A stretch of 64,000 nt of DNA from Sepiola atlantica (taxonomy: Eukaryota; Mollusca; Cephalopoda; Sepiida; Sepiolidae). The translations under genes and the position numbers were made by a program. Of the stretch, positions 1 through 11,867 are shown in pieces (position 1 is the first letter of the stretch; every line of letters begins with the position of its first letter). The stretch spans positions 64,243,080 to 64,307,079 of the forward strand of contig OY744529.1 of assembly GCA_963556195.1 (NCBI GenBank). The letters run 5' to 3'. The notes beneath the pieces are model-generated. The model did no database searches, was not told the origin of the DNA, and saw nothing but the letters and a program-made list of their open reading frames with translations.

Positions 1-28
1 TATGCCATCGATTTTCCGACCCCCTGTA

Positions 29-102
29 TATATATATATATATATGTGTATGGATGGATGTATGTATGTATGTATGTATGTATATGTATATATATATATA
101 TA
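29..102. repeat. (TA)n/(TATG)n microsatellites
   Basis: Alternating TA and TATG/TGTA simple repeats immediately left of a foldback element. A second TA tract lies at about 465-507, just right of the foldback, suggesting insertion into TA-rich sequence. Confidence 0.9.
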
Positions 103-374
103 TGTAGAAGGATGAAAAGGAATTAGAAAAGCAAAAGTCAAATCTTTTTTTCAATTCAGTTGCTCATAGCAAGGTATATTCCGCAAAAGGCAATTTATTC
201 AAGTTAAATTTTTCCGTAAGCCTCTGATAAGATTTTGATCTTTGAAAAGCCTGGCTTAAGGAAAAATTTAACTTGAATAAATTGCCTTTTGCAGAATATA
301 CCCTGCTATGAGCAACTGAATTGAAAAAAGATTTGACTTTTGTTTTTCTAATTCCTTTTCATCCTTCTACATAT
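101..374. mobile_element. Foldback (palindromic MITE-like) element
   Basis: The left arm from tatgtagaaggatgaaaagg to about 228 is the reverse complement of about 255-374. Arms are roughly 115-120 bp with few mismatches and a loop of about 30 bp. There is no coding capacity. The structure resembles a non-autonomous foldback DNA transposon in the intron upstream of the first visible NBR1 exon. Confidence 0.8.
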
Positions 375-466
375 CTGTCTGCTCTATCCTGGATATTGAG
401 CTGTATACTTTTCACAATAGGTTTTACCTTTCCTAAAAGTTTGCTTTTAGTTCACCACTTAATATG

Positions 467-508
<42 letters not shown>

Positions 509-988
509 CGTATAACTTGATATATGATTGAATTTTAAATGGATACTTTTTGAATTCTTACACGATGAGCTTGGTCATGCACTGTTCTTAGAATATTCTT
601 CAACTTTGATTTAACTAAATTAGTTTCATCTGTTATGGTTTTTCTAATAATTTTAGGTTACATTAAATAGTTTTATCCTTTGTTCTGATACTGAATTATG
701 TTTAATTGGTATATGTAATGTATGGTCTGTTCTATCATTGGTTTAGTTACAAATCCGTGATTGACAATTTTATTTCCTTCAGCTTTGAAACTGTATAGTA
801 TTGTCTCTTTCTCTTCCTCTTCATCATGATGATGATGATGATCATCAACAACAACCGTAAGTATTTAGTGGGGGGGGGGATTTTCATCCTTTATCATTCA
901 AGTTTGTTTTTACTTGTATAATGAAAAGATGTTGCTGTCTCATGATTTTCATATTTTTCTTAAAAACCCTCAAAACTTGTTGTTGCAG

Positions 989-1110
989 GTTGCCAGAAAG
1001 AACACCAATAAGTTGAATATTGTGGTGCGTTTCCCAACTGCTAACCAGAGAAAGAGGGATTCACATTCTCTTCGTTCATCTACTGAAAAAGGAAAAACTA
1101 AATCAATGCA
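989..1110 (+). CDS. NBR1: NBR1 exon: end of PB1 domain and basic linker
   Basis: Reads VARKNTNKLNIVVRFPTAN then a basic Ser-rich linker. The stretch ARKNTNKLNIVVRF fits the last beta strand of the NBR1 PB1 domain, the module that pairs with the p62/SQSTM1 PB1 domain. The acceptor is ttgcag before 989 and the donor is gtaagt at 1111. Entry phase is 0 and the exit leaves two bases (CA) of a His codon. The start codon and the earlier PB1 strands must lie upstream of the window. Confidence 0.85.
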
Positions 1111-2344
1111 GTAAGTTAAACTAAAGGTTTCTTTGTGAGATAACTTTGTTAGGCCCAGATCTGAGTATGGATCTATGTTGATCAGAATAGAAAAATAAAG
1201 ATTTTAGAAAAATAACAAGAAAGGATTTATTCTATGGCAGGATTCAGCTTCATATTTAGGTGGAAAACACTGAATTGGAAACAGAATTGTTTATGTAATA
1301 ATGAAAGAAATATTCTTAAAAATGAATTAGTGCTTTGTGAACGTGTATGTATCTGTTTGCATATTTATGCATAACCGCATATGTGTTTTTGTACGTATAT
1401 GTGTATGTACATTTAACTGGCAGGAAGTCAGCTCATCCTGGTCACAACATAATGAGGTGGAAAGACGAAGGTTTATTAGTAAAGTGTGTCATCAAATTGC
1501 TGAGCTGACCTAATTTAAAAAACGTCTAAATGGCTGACCTTCAAAGCTAGAAAAAAACATAAAAAATTGAAAATTAAAAAATAGTCGAGACATTTTAGCG
1601 GTTGGCCATGTGATCCTAAAAATCTTATCTTAATGAATCATGTGACTCTAATTACATGTTACTTCTTGAAAGACTTGCTGTTTCATTTCTATTTTTACAT
1701 CCAAATAAATGTTGGCCTGAGGGGTTCCAGGTAGAACTGAAACATGTCTGCAAATTTGTAGCCAAAAACGTTTTATACCAAATAAATAATATATATATAT
1801 GTATAAGCTTAGTTTTGATAAATCAAAATTTTAAATGAGATTTATTAATAAAAATGCTTTGTAAATTTTTTGGTATCTGTGTGTGGATAGAATAAGTAGA
1901 AAAAAAAGGATAGACCGAAAGTACAAATCAAATTAACTCATGGCGCAATTTAATATTTCGCCCTTATTATCAAAAGACTTCATCAGAAATAATTTAAACA
2001 CTCTTTAAATATTTTTTTTTACAAGAATAACATTAGATGTTTTGAAAGTAGTGGTTGCAAAAAATGAAGGGAGAGAGAAGACAGAAGAAAAGTAACACAT
2101 GCCAGGGGTGGGGGAAGGCAGACGCAAGGACATTTTTGATGTGAAAATGTCAGCGTGTGTCACTTTTTGCCCATCTGAGATTTCCCATTTTCTTTATTTT
2201 TGTTCCTCATTTTCTTTTCTTTTCCGTTTTTTGGTACGACTACCACTAAAACATCTGTCATTCTTATAAAAATCTGATGAACTCTTTTGATAATGATAAA
2301 GATGAAATCCCATATGATTTTTGTTGAATTTTATTCAAACGTTT

Positions 2345-2348
<4 letters not shown>
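1111..2348. other. NBR1 intron 1, left part: no gene seen
   Basis: AT-rich intronic sequence with small A/T runs and a short TA tract near 1790-1800. I see no exon, RNA gene or clear mobile element. Confidence 0.6.
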
Positions 2349-2390
<42 letters not shown>

Positions 2391-2500
2391 TAGCATGGCT
2401 ACCCGGCATTGCCCAATAGCACGCACAACAAAATAGTTAAAGTGCGTGTACCATCTTTCTTTTCAAATTTCTCTATTTATATCGCTCTATCCCTCTCTGC
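2349..2500 (-). repeat. (TA)n tract plus fragment of Helitron-like dispersed repeat
   Basis: A (TA)20 tract (2349-2389) is followed by actagcatggctacccgg and a pyrimidine-rich stretch. This is the reverse complement of the right end and middle of the 440-bp repeats at 15275, 37625 and 40877. It is a partial copy in minus orientation. Confidence 0.65.
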
Positions 2501-2612
2501 CACTCTCTCCTTCCCCAACCCTCCCAAGTCAAGAATGATTTCCACTCCTCAGACAGAGGACAGAACAGATATTACACTTTGATACTAGCCTGAAGGCCAA
2601 GAAAGTTTAGTT
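2500..2612 (-). mobile_element. U2 snRNA-derived SINE or retropseudogene (minus)
   Basis: Read on the minus strand, the segment TTGGCCTTCAGGCTAGTATC followed by AAAGTGTAATATCTGTTCT matches the conserved 5' end of U2 snRNA. It then jumps to a copy of the U2 CCTCTATCCGAGGA stem region, skipping the part between. The same deletion form is seen at 28640-28765. It cannot be a functional U2 gene. Confidence 0.7.
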
Positions 2613-3094
2613 AGTTTTAGACCAAAATTCGATGGAAAACAAAAATCTCCTTAAATGTTGACCCATCCCCTGTCTAACTTTTCGCTGATGACCCCCCCCC
2701 CCCCAAAATATTCTGTGCAGGGCAATGCTGAAAAAGAATATATCAGATTTGTCTTCTGTAGTTTTTGACTTTTAACTGGACACACAGACAACTTCTCTTT
2801 AATTATAATAGGTGTGTGTGTGCGTGTGTGAAAAATGAATGAATACAATACCATGATCAATCTTTGAAGAAACAATCTTTATTGTTAATTAAAAGTCTTC
2901 ATTATTTCACAAATAGTTGTAGAATTCAACTGTTCATGATGGAATTAGTTTGACCAGAAAGGTTTTTGTTTGCAAATAAACCATCATACCTGTCCCAAGA
3001 AAGGTACATAATATTGAGATCCTCTTGAAAAGTCTTCAAGCAATCAAAAACCTACTGTTATGTTGAAAACCGTGTGCAAATAGAACTTACATAA

Positions 3095-3370
3095 CTAATG
3101 GTTCACCACTTACTAAGGCCAAAAACCACTTACTAAGGCCAAACACCACTTGAGGATAAGAGTTAATGAGATTGTCAGTTGGATGATGAAACAAGGCTGA
3201 AAGGATTGAGAAGGATAAACAAAATGGCCAGTTTGATTACTCCAGAGGATGGTTGTACAGGTATTTGTTGACATTGGACTTGAAAATGACCACATTGTAA
3301 TCTGTAGAGAAGAATTCCCATGGTAATGTGTTTCACAAGTGAGAAGTTTACATGTTTTAAATCTCATCAA
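3095..3370 (-). mobile_element. LINE C-terminal fragment (CR1/L2-like tail, family B)
   Basis: On the minus strand a degraded frame matches the C-terminal block seen better at 28000 (HLWNTL..ECFP.DYN..FKSNVNKYL). This 'LWN.LP...FK..VN' ending is typical of the reverse-transcriptase ORF of CR1/L2/Jockey-type LINEs. It is 5'-truncated, with a duplicated accacttactaaggccaaa at its 3' end. Confidence 0.65.
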
Positions 3371-3496
3371 AATCAGAGTTAATGAGGTTTTTAATGAAGG
3401 GTTTTATGCTCCTTTAGAAATCCCTTTATAAGAAAAGAAAATTCTGATTTCCCTCTTACAATCTGATCATTTGTAATATTCTAAAAGTAGTTAGTA

Positions 3497-3520
3497 GACA
3501 GACAGACAGACAGACAGACA
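3497..3520. repeat. (CAGA)n microsatellite
   Basis: Six tandem tetranucleotides cagacagacagaca..., in NBR1 intron 1. Confidence 0.9.
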
Positions 3521-3621
3521 TACACACGTTTCATATTAGTATAGACATTTTTGTTTTGTTTTATCCCTTGTTGCATTGTCTATTTAATTGCAATGAATGA
3601 AGTGAATATTTTCTATTTCAG

Positions 3622-3676
3622 TAAACCATCAGTGCTAACACTTGATGAAGAAACTGGTGCTGTTAGTAGAAGTAAG
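3622..3676 (+). CDS. NBR1: NBR1 exon: short linker
   Basis: A 55-nt exon reading (H)KPSVLTLDEETGAVSRSK, bounded by tttcag and gtgaga. It completes the split His codon of the preceding exon and leaves in phase 0. No domain is recognised; it is linker between PB1 and the ZZ finger. Support comes from phase and splice sites rather than homology. Confidence 0.75.
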
Positions 3677-3757
3677 GTGAGAGATTACTTAAAAATTATT
3701 TTCTTTCTTTTAGTTATGAATGAGTTATAGGGTGAAGTATTGATATATTTATGATAA

Positions 3758-3835
3758 CTAGTGAGACCCTGTGGAAATTCCACAGTGTTTTTTACATCAA
3801 TCTGTTTTTTTTTTCTTTGTTTAAATTTGCTATAC
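3758..3835. repeat. Dispersed short repeat (also at 52306)
   Basis: The segment containing ctgtggaaattccacagtg and tacatcaatctgt is similar to 52306-52360. Both look like end fragments of the same interspersed repeat. No coding potential. Confidence 0.5.
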
Positions 3836-4990
3836 GTCTATAAACTATCTACTCCGAGAGCTAGCAAGCATCACTTCCGAATCGTTGTCATTTACTTGCT
3901 GTCTTGATTACCTATCTATTACTAATCTTATCTAATCTGTTTTCTGTCTGTACTTAGATTGAAATCAAAACACCCATGCATGTAAAAACGCACCTGATTT
4001 TGAATGGTGTGATTATTTCCTTATTTGTAAAATCCAAAGGTTATTTCCTTTGAACATCCATGCTCAGCTTTGTCTAGTTTAGCACAGGTGTTATATTGTC
4101 CATCTTAACAGCTGGCGGATGAAGGTATTCTCTTGATCATTTTCAGGAGATAACAATGATTTTAAGTAAAGCTATATTTATATTTACTTAACTAAGAGAA
4201 GCTCCTGTTCCTTGCTTCTGGACTGTCTTCATAGGAAGAAGGAGTAGTCTTAATAGCAGGATTTCGGAGTCAAAAAGTATAAAGTCTGATTCCTCAAATT
4301 TCAAAATATCCGACTCCGACTCCTTATTTTAATGTCTCCAATATTCAGACTGTCTGTTAATTCTTTGGAGATTAAAAAATCTGACTCCGACTCCGAATCT
4401 GACTCTGCAACCTTGCTTACCTCCTCCTCCTTCTCAGAACCTTAAATGACATGTGGCTTTGATAATATTTTGGCAGCAACTGAATTTAATTTCAGTCTTC
4501 AAAGTAAGCTAACCAATCAACTGTCTACTTTTTCTATGGAGACCTAGCTAACCATTAGACCATTATCCGTCAGTCATACCGAATAAACAATTGTACCTGT
4601 AGAATTATCTCTACACTTCCAAAGTATATACCTGTCAAATAATATGCAATGCAAGCTCCATCTAATATATAACACTTGTTTTTCGTAAGAGGGTAATGCA
4701 TACTATTATTTTACTCAAAGCTGGGAGAAAAAAAAAGATATAAATTTATACCTTTCCTGAGGGTATTAGTACAACTGACATAACTTAAGTTTGGTGTATC
4801 GAGCCCATAGTCTGTACCAGTAAGCATTTCCCTCGTACTGAATTTTGATTAAATATGAATTATTAAAGATTTCTAGGAAAATATTTAACTTTAATTTTCA
4901 GATTTTTTAATTGTCAATTCTATTCTGTCTTTTTAAGTATTTGCATAAGGTTATACTTAGTTTGTCTATTTTATGGCATATCAACCCTTT
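3836..4990. other. NBR1 intron 2: no gene, 'gactccgactcc' motif repeats
   Basis: Non-coding intron. Around 4260-4410 there are several diverged units containing cgactccgactcc and ggagtca, arranged as a loose tandem/inverted repeat. Nothing else is recognised. Confidence 0.5.
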
Positions 4991-4994
4991 TTTT

Positions 4995-5360
4995 ATTTAC
5001 TAATGAATCACTGCTTATCAAGACCAACTGCCACTTGGGAATAAGGGTTAATGAGATAGATTGATTGTCAGTTGAATGATGAAGAATACTGTGAAAGTTC
5101 TTTGCAGTTGTGGTAGGAAGATGTGTTCTACTGTGAATGTCTTACAAGGAGAAACCAAATATTGTAGGTTAGTTTAATACCTTCCATGGAAATAATGATA
5201 GTCGAGAAAGACTAGCAACATCTCTTCTGTGAGAAAGGGGCTGTAGAGAACAGAAGATATCGTCCCCCACTAGATTGTAAAGTCGATTTTGTACTTTGTC
5301 AAGGCAAGAAAGAATGCTCCTGGTGACACCTCCCCAGATGTGGCAGCAGCGCTTCATTTG
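4995..5360 (-). mobile_element. LINE C-terminal fragment (family B)
   Basis: The minus-strand frame reads MKRCCHIWGGVTRSILSCLD then KVQNRLYNLVGD...LSHRRDVASLSRL. This matches the region after the RT domain of CR1/L2-like LINEs (CHIWGG...LD.VQ.R...L.HRR.VASL). The downstream LWN block is degraded. It is a 5'-truncated dead copy in intron 2. Confidence 0.75.
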
Positions 5361-5971
5361 TTATTTTATACCGGTACGCAATTCCGCTTGCTTCCGATTA
5401 ATTAAACAATGACTTCCTCTTGAAATTTGTCAGTTTTACATTTCTTTTTGGTTTTAAAGGAGAAGGTATTTATTTAAAATGTGTACGTCGGCATGACTAT
5501 GAGATGAATATCAGCAAGAGTACAACACTATCCAGTTAATTTTATATGCCCCCTTACAAAACAAATAAGACTACGTTTTGTTAGCATTTAATTTCTATTA
5601 GATTTAATTCTACAACTCTACCAACCAGACAATCTGGGGTATTCCTACTAGTTTTCAATAAATAAATGTACAGTTTGGCTTGTCTGTTTTCAGTATGTCA
5701 ACTTTATTAGGTTATTTAATGCTAAAACACAATTCCTATTGTAAATGATACAATTAATTGAACACATTTCTATTTTACCCATAGCTGGGGGAGACTTGTA
5801 GGTTAATACCTTTTCCAACAATATTAGTACTCAATAGACCCAATTGTGTTTAAACTCGATAAAGCCGATTCCATAATATCTGATGGATTTACGTAATCAA
5901 CATTTCTTATTCTTTCTCAATATTTATTTCTATCTTCTTGTGTATATGTATATTTATTTTCTCTATTGAAG

Positions 5972-6181
5972 CCCACAAAAACCCAGCTGACCATGAGCAG
6001 TCCAGTTGTGCATCATTTTGCTACAAAACTTGAATCTGATAAACGCCATGGAAGCCTTTGTGATTCAGAATCTGGTGAGACTTCTCCTGAAGTCACTAGT
6101 AGTCAACAAATGATTAAAGAAAGTCCCGGTGTCATCGCCAATAATGTTTCATACCAGTCTTTGGTACAGTTGTTGGAGCAG
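5972..6181 (+). CDS. NBR1: NBR1 exon: Ser/Thr-rich linker
   Basis: Exactly 70 codons, phase 0 at both ends, from PTKTQLTMSSPVVHH to YQSLVQLLEQ. The acceptor is attgaag and the donor is gtaaat. It is rich in Ser, Thr and Glu and probably disordered. The end (YQSLVQLLEQ) runs into the amphipathic start of the next exon (LKHELKTEIV), suggesting one helix spanning the junction. Confidence 0.85.
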
Positions 6182-6239
6182 GTAAATCTTTCAGTGTTTC
6201 GTATTCCTCGCATTGTTTATTGCATGTAATTACTTTAAT

Positions 6240-8200
6240 AAATGGCGTATAAAAAGACACTTTTCTTCGCTCATTTTGATCTGATTTTACAATATTATAG
6301 AGTTAAGTCCGATGAACCATGCTCTATTTCTTGCTAGCTGTCTCTCTTTTCAGCTCTGTGCCAACCTTCCAGAGGTATATTTAAGAACTAGCTGGAATAC
6401 TTGTGCCAGGACAAGTTCATAATACTGAGACGCTTGAATCTTTTAACAAGTAGTAGTAGTAGTAGTAGTAGTAGTAGCCCCTTTCTCAGTCTGAAAGGCT
6501 TTTTGATCTGGTACTTATCCCGGGTTTTATAGCGTTAAGTGGCAATTCTGAGCATGAAAAAATGTTTCTGAAAGTCATGAGAGCTATGCTGTTTTCTGAT
6601 TTTGTAGGCATGTTCACTAAAATCAATAAATCCAAGCCCAGGGAAGCAAAGCGTTAAGAGTATGGCATGTGTATTTTGTGGTGTTAATCCCCAATTAGGG
6701 TGTCATAAAATGATCCAAATTTGCTAAAATCTTAAGAATCTGTATATAGTTTTGTAGTTTAACTGTGCTTTAAATTATATTAAAATCAGAGGCCCAAAAC
6801 AAATGTCAGTGTGGGTTTCATTCACCTTCAAAACACATAAGAAAAAAGATAAAGAACCTCTTCAGAATAATCTGCATCAGTTGGAGATCGTCCCCACTAA
6901 ATCTCATGTTCCTATGTCTAATAGACTAAAAGTAGTTAGCAGCCACATAGTTACACATATCTCATATTAGTATACATATGTATATATTTCATGGTGTTAT
7001 TTTACTACAACCTGGGTTTCTCCACTTCTGCAGTTTATCAGGTAGTCAGGAATAAAATAAAATAAGATGTAATTAGATGTTTCATTTTTGGAAAAATTTC
7101 AAACTGACTCTCAAGATTACATTTGCTTGGTCGTCGGCACATTATGGCCTGTGGGTATGTGTCTGCTTGGTTATGTCTGGATATATAATATTAATGACAC
7201 ATACATTGCTATGATTACTGATATTATTTAAAATAAGGTAAAGTTAAAATGTAACACCCTATCTTTTAAATGTATACAACAAATGTCATTTTATTTTTTT
7301 TAATTCCAGCAATAATACTAAGCATATTTCATTAAGTATAACATAGAATTGAATTGTAAATTTGAAAAAAAATTAGTTAAAACTATGATATAGCACCATT
7401 TTCATTAACGGGCTTAATCTGTTTAAGAAGTAGACTCTGTCATCTATTAAAAATCAAATGATTGAACAGGCTATTATAAATGAAAAAAAATATATATTAA
7501 TCTGTAAACATAAGCATTTGTATAGTATTGTATTGTATAGTAGTAATTGAAGAACATACGTAATATTCTCTATTATAAATTAGTAATTTGTCTTATTTAA
7601 TCTTTCTTTGCTGTTGTCATGCTCTACAGGTCTCCTTTGTCTTGGTTGGTTAATTTGAATAACTTTCTTGGAATTTTTAACTGAACCTGTTATTTAATCC
7701 CCTGGGAAATTCCCAGCAGGTTATCGACTATCACAAAAGACACAAAAGAACAACCATAATGGGGCAACAGTCTGAAACATGTAAATCTTATAAAATACAT
7801 TTGCACAGTGTAAATTTGTATGCCCCACCAGAGGTTGAATGACTTTGTATGGCGTAACATTGATGTAAAAATATCAATGGATGACAACAGTGTCTGTTTC
7901 TTACTGTGTCTGTCTGTTTACAATTCATTCCTCTTCGTCTTTAAAAAAAAATAATTTTGATTTTATTCAATAAAAAAAAAAAGTTTTGGTTTTATCAAAA
8001 GAAAAATAAAAGAGATAAAGTAGTAGTTATTAAAACTAATTAACATTTTTATGTTTTGTTTCCTGGGCAAAAATAATACGATTGTGTAAATATTATTTCC
8101 TAAAATAACAAAAGATAATTTTTTTGTTCGGTAGTTTAAGAAATTTTACTAAATATTCCAATCAAATGAAAAAATAGAGATATTGAAAATGATAAAATTA
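6240..8200. other. NBR1 intron 3: AT-rich, (AGT)n microsatellite, no gene
   Basis: Contains nine AGT units at about 6450-6476. The rest is AT-rich sequence with short homopolymers (poly-A near 7970). An apparent minus-strand ORF at 7690-7887 has no recognisable domain. I see no RNA gene. Confidence 0.6.
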
Positions 8201-8214
8201 TTAATTACGAGTTG

Positions 8215-8530
8215 TACCTATGTGGTGTTGCCCGGGGTGCAGTAAAGGCATTTCAGTTTTTAATTTTTATTTGTTTACACATTTTTAAACTTAACATAGA
8301 CACTTATCCCCCTGAACTGATTTTTATTTTTAGGTGATTATTTAAAAACTGTGTCATATTAGCAGTTTTCTGGGCTGGACTAAGTCATTTAAAAAATAAA
8401 TTGTAGCTAAGTACTTGTTATATTGCCAATAACACTGTACAACAATAACAAATGAAAATTGGCTAGCCAGAAGTAAAGTTTAATTTATCAGCTTAAATGT
8501 TATTTAGGTTTGCCTTTAAAAATCCCACAA
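8215..8530 (+). repeat. Dispersed repeat family G (copy 1)
   Basis: Starts near tgtggtgttgcccggg and contains aggtgattatttaaaaa, attgccaataa, and a cagcttaaatg.tatttagg end block. The same order of blocks recurs at 24150-24500 (+) and, inverted, at 35960-36165. No ORF; it is an interspersed repeat of unknown class. Confidence 0.7.
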
Positions 8531-9183
8531 AATAAATTTATATGTTAGATGTATTATCGAGAAAATCTCGAAACCTAAAAGCATTTACCTTTTAAGTTAT
8601 GAAATAAATTGTCTTTTCGTGATGTAGTTTGACCATCTGAAAACCTTTACAATATGGCTTGTTGTGTGACTTTGTCAACCAAACAATAACCTGATGGGCA
8701 CATGTAACAAGATGGCTTGATGATTACCTGAGTTAACATGCACACGACCAGCCAAAGAAGCAAATTAGAAGAAAAGAGAGAAGCATTACCCCTCTCTTAT
8801 AACTACAGCCAGTGATCATGTGATACAGGTCACATGACTCCAGTAACTATAAGTGTTAGTAAAAATAACAACCTTTGGTTAATTAAAAATCCAACAACAC
8901 AAGTTAAGTACATTGCTCTTCTTCCTTCTGACCACAGTATCTCATAAAAAACATCTTATTTTGTTGTTTTGGAAATGTTTTTATTTTTACTTATTCTCTT
9001 TTGTCAACGTAAGACAGGTATTTATTTAGCTCGTAATGTAGACAATAGCTCATCTCATAAGTATTGTCAAATAACATTTGTTCTGTTTAATTTTTGATTT
9101 TGGCTGCTTATTTTTACTTATATTCCTTATTGTATTTTCTGTTTTTATAAAATTAATTATTGCCTTATTTCCTTGATTGACAG

Positions 9184-9331
9184 TTGAAACATGAATTGAA
9201 AACGGAGATAGTTCGAGATGTAATCAGTAAAACAGTTGAGCAGGTGCTAGAAAATGCTTCAGGAAGCCAGAAAGTGTCTGCAGAGGCAGCCAATCAGACA
9301 GGATCGCAACTGCAAGACCAACAATATCATG
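9184..9331 (+). CDS. NBR1: NBR1 exon: helical linker before the ZZ finger
   Basis: Forty-nine codons plus one base, starting LKHELKTEIVRDVISKTVEQ and ending DQQYH. The acceptor is gacag and the donor gtaagt. The first 25 residues have heptad-like Leu/Val/Ile spacing and continue the helix of the preceding exon. The rest is Gln/Ala/Ser-rich linker leading to the zinc finger. Confidence 0.85.
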
Positions 9332-9760
9332 GTAAGTAGTTACTGTTATGTATGGAGGGGAGAGGGGAGGGAGGGAGAAAGAATGCTGTCATGTTCATTC
9401 TGTGTTGGGCTATTAATTTTGTCTCTTCAGACCTTTGGTAGTTTCTTTCTGGAATTTTCTTTATCGGATATATCTTTGTTGTTGATATGTTTGCTGATTA
9501 AAGCAATTTATTCAAAAAGGATAAGAAGATAGACGGAGAGAACAGGTGCATCCTCCTCCCCCCCTCCTCCTCCTCCTACCAGCTAGTATTCTTTCTGTCT
9601 ATTTTTCTCTTGTCTGTTTCCTGTTGCATCACTATTTTTTCATATTCTTCTAAATCTCCTACACATTCCTCCTATCTAACTTGATATTACACACCTGAAA
9701 CTAAATCCCCACAGCTACCTATCTGACATTGTCATATGGAACAAGAGAGAGAGAGAGAGA

Positions 9761-9940
9761 GTGGCAACTTTGGTTGAGGTCAGTGCCCCTAATGATGGGG
9801 GCCCAAACAGAGCTGAAAGGGAGAAAATAACAAAATATCAACGTCTAATGTATGATATGAAAAGAAACTGGAACCTCAAAGAGATCTCCATCATTCCAAA
9901 TATGGTTATCACAAAGACAGGAGATGCCTATTGGTTATAG
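9761..9940 (+). mobile_element. LINE ORF2 fragment (tail after RT)
   Basis: One frame reads EKITKYQRLMYDMKRNWNLK then EISIIPNMVI. This resembles the 'EKI.KYQ.L..E.KR.W...V..IPVVIGALG' block downstream of the RT domain in many LINEs. It is a short isolated fragment in intron 4, preceded by a (GA)n tract at 9744-9760. Confidence 0.55.
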
Positions 9941-10529
9941 GTAGGGAGAAAAGAGTCAACAGGAAGAGAGTTACACAAGCTTGCGGTTCTTGGAAAGAAG
10001 CTACTTGAATAGGAAGCTGTATTTCAATGAGGTATCAAACCAGCGAATTGATGGAGACCACTAGACCAACGAGTCAAACGAGCTGGAACAAAAGAAGCAG
10101 GAAATAGATCACATAATTCTGAAGAACACGTAACATAATAGTATTTATAGAAAAAAACTGAGACTAGCAACATCACATTTCATTTAATTTCTCAAAATTG
10201 GCCGCAGCTCTGAGCCTGCAGGCAAAACAAATTTATACTTGTATGATTTTTTTCTTCAGACAAATCATCCTTAGGAAGTCTTACAATAAAGACGAAACGT
10301 TGATGAACACATAAAAAATAATTTTTGGTTTTCCTTTTTAATTTTCCATATATATATATATACAGTTTATTACAATGTGAAAATATGCCAGGTTGTAAGA
10401 AGGAATACTGAAAACAAGATGCAGTTTTTGTATTTATTTATTTATTTAAAAAAAATCTTATTTGCTTCTAGTTTTCACTTTGTTGACTAAAGTTGTATGT
10501 GTGAAGCCAGGATTGTAGTGGAAAATAAA

Positions 10530-10975
10530 AAAACTTAAAAACATAAGACTTACCTGTAATACCAGACCAGGCCATGTGGAACAACAGAGTTAAAGCAAAT
10601 GGCTGGTTTTATAGAAAGGAAGTACCAAATGATCATGTGACCTATTTTGCATTGCATGATGCGAGTTCCCATAAAGAGGACAGGAAATGAGAAAGCGCAC
10701 TTCTTCTTTGGTTCATCCCGGATTGAGACCAGTGAAGGTGGAGGTCGGATTTGGTGCTGTCAGAAGAGTGAAGTTGGAGTTCAAGTTGGTGTTTGCGGAC
10801 TAGTGACTGTTTTCGGTCGGATTGGGTGCTCTCAGAAGAGAGACATTTTGGTGTTTTCGGACGACAAAGATATCACAATATTTCGTGGGGGGGACTCCTT
10901 CTCAAGTCTTTCCATTTTAAAAAATCTCAGATTCTGTCTCATGCTAACAATGGTGGCAGTAAGATTATCAGGGCT
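10530..10975 (+). mobile_element. Candidate solo LTR or LTR-like repeat
   Basis: A relatively GC-rich segment in an AT-rich intron, with a TATA-like cataaagaggacagg, internally repeated blocks (ggtcggatt.ggtgct.tcagaagag) and, at its right edge, aatggtggcagtaagatt, similar to a tRNA primer-binding-site region. There is no downstream gag or pol. The call rests on layout only; other repeat classes are possible. Confidence 0.25.
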
Positions 10976-11347
10976 GAAGTGAATGTTACACTGCAGCAAA
11001 ACCAAACCTAAATGATGTGAAATAAACATATCTATTTCAATTAAGTGTTGATGACACTTTAAATTTATTTATTGTGTTTAGATTAATTAGATCCTTTATT
11101 TATTTTTAATTTTTTGCTTAACTTAGTATTTTTTAAAGATTTAAAAAAAACTTTTATATGTGTAATGTTTACAGAAGTGATACATTTTTAGTTCCAAAAT
11201 CAATAAATAGGGTCAATTCATACACTTGATTCTTTATTTAAGCAATTAAATATTTTTTGCGGTATTTGTTTATTAATAAAAAAAATAATACAATCTTATT
11301 TTAACTTTAATGTTAAACCCTAAACAAGTATTTCTTATCATTTGCAG

Positions 11348-11420
11348 TACTTTACTGGCATGAGGGTGTTACCTGTGATGGTTGTAAACATACCATTGTT
11401 GGAGTGCGTTATAAATGTGG
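11348..11420 (+). CDS. NBR1: NBR1 exon: first half of ZZ zinc finger
   Basis: Reads (V)LYWHEGVTCDGCKHTIVGV then RYKCG. This is the N-terminal half of a ZZ-type zinc finger. The pair C188/C191 and the first Cys of the second pair (C202) are in this exon. In p62/NBR1 proteins the ZZ domain binds regulatory ligands such as N-degron residues. The acceptor is tttgcag and the donor gtaagt; the exit phase splits a Gly codon. Confidence 0.95.
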
Positions 11421-11867
11421 GTAAGTTATTCGATTTTTAAGCTGCTTGTAAATAGCAATATGGGTTGTGCTAAAATGTCGACAATGTTTTTGGATATTTT
11501 CAATGCCAGAAAAAAAAGAACATGCTTTTGTTTTTATATTTTCTTTTTAAGAATAATGTGCTTTACAGCATACCAATCTTTTGTGATTTATTGCCAAAAT
11601 GTGGCACCCATTCTAAATGATTATTTGTCAATTTTAAATATTTTACCCATATCTACAAAGGGAAATGGAGTTTTGTACAATTTCTAACAGTATCGGTGCT
11701 TAACAGATGACAAATTACCAACTATAATAATGTTGTTGCTAAATAATATATGCTGATAAATAAACACATATTGATGATATTGGTACTTTTTTTTATTCCG
11801 TTAGATAAAAATCATGATTTATTTCCAGATTAACTTGAGAATATCTCTATTTATATGAAGATAACGA

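Noticed and set aside
783..856. Exon-like segment with ccttcag acceptor and gtaagt donor upstream of the first NBR1 exon
   Set aside because: All three frames contain stops (TGA, TAG or TGATGA), so it cannot carry PB1 coding sequence. It could at most be an untranslated cryptic exon.
2500..2612. Functional U2 snRNA gene
   Set aside because: Only the 5' segment and one short downstream piece are present, with internal deletion and point changes, and no Sm-site region or 3' stem-loops.
10647..10982. 111-codon + frame with HFFFGSSRIETSEGGGRIWCC-like sequence
   Set aside because: No domain is recognised. Open frames occur in all three + frames of this GC-richer, internally repetitive segment, which fits an LTR-like repeat better than a gene.
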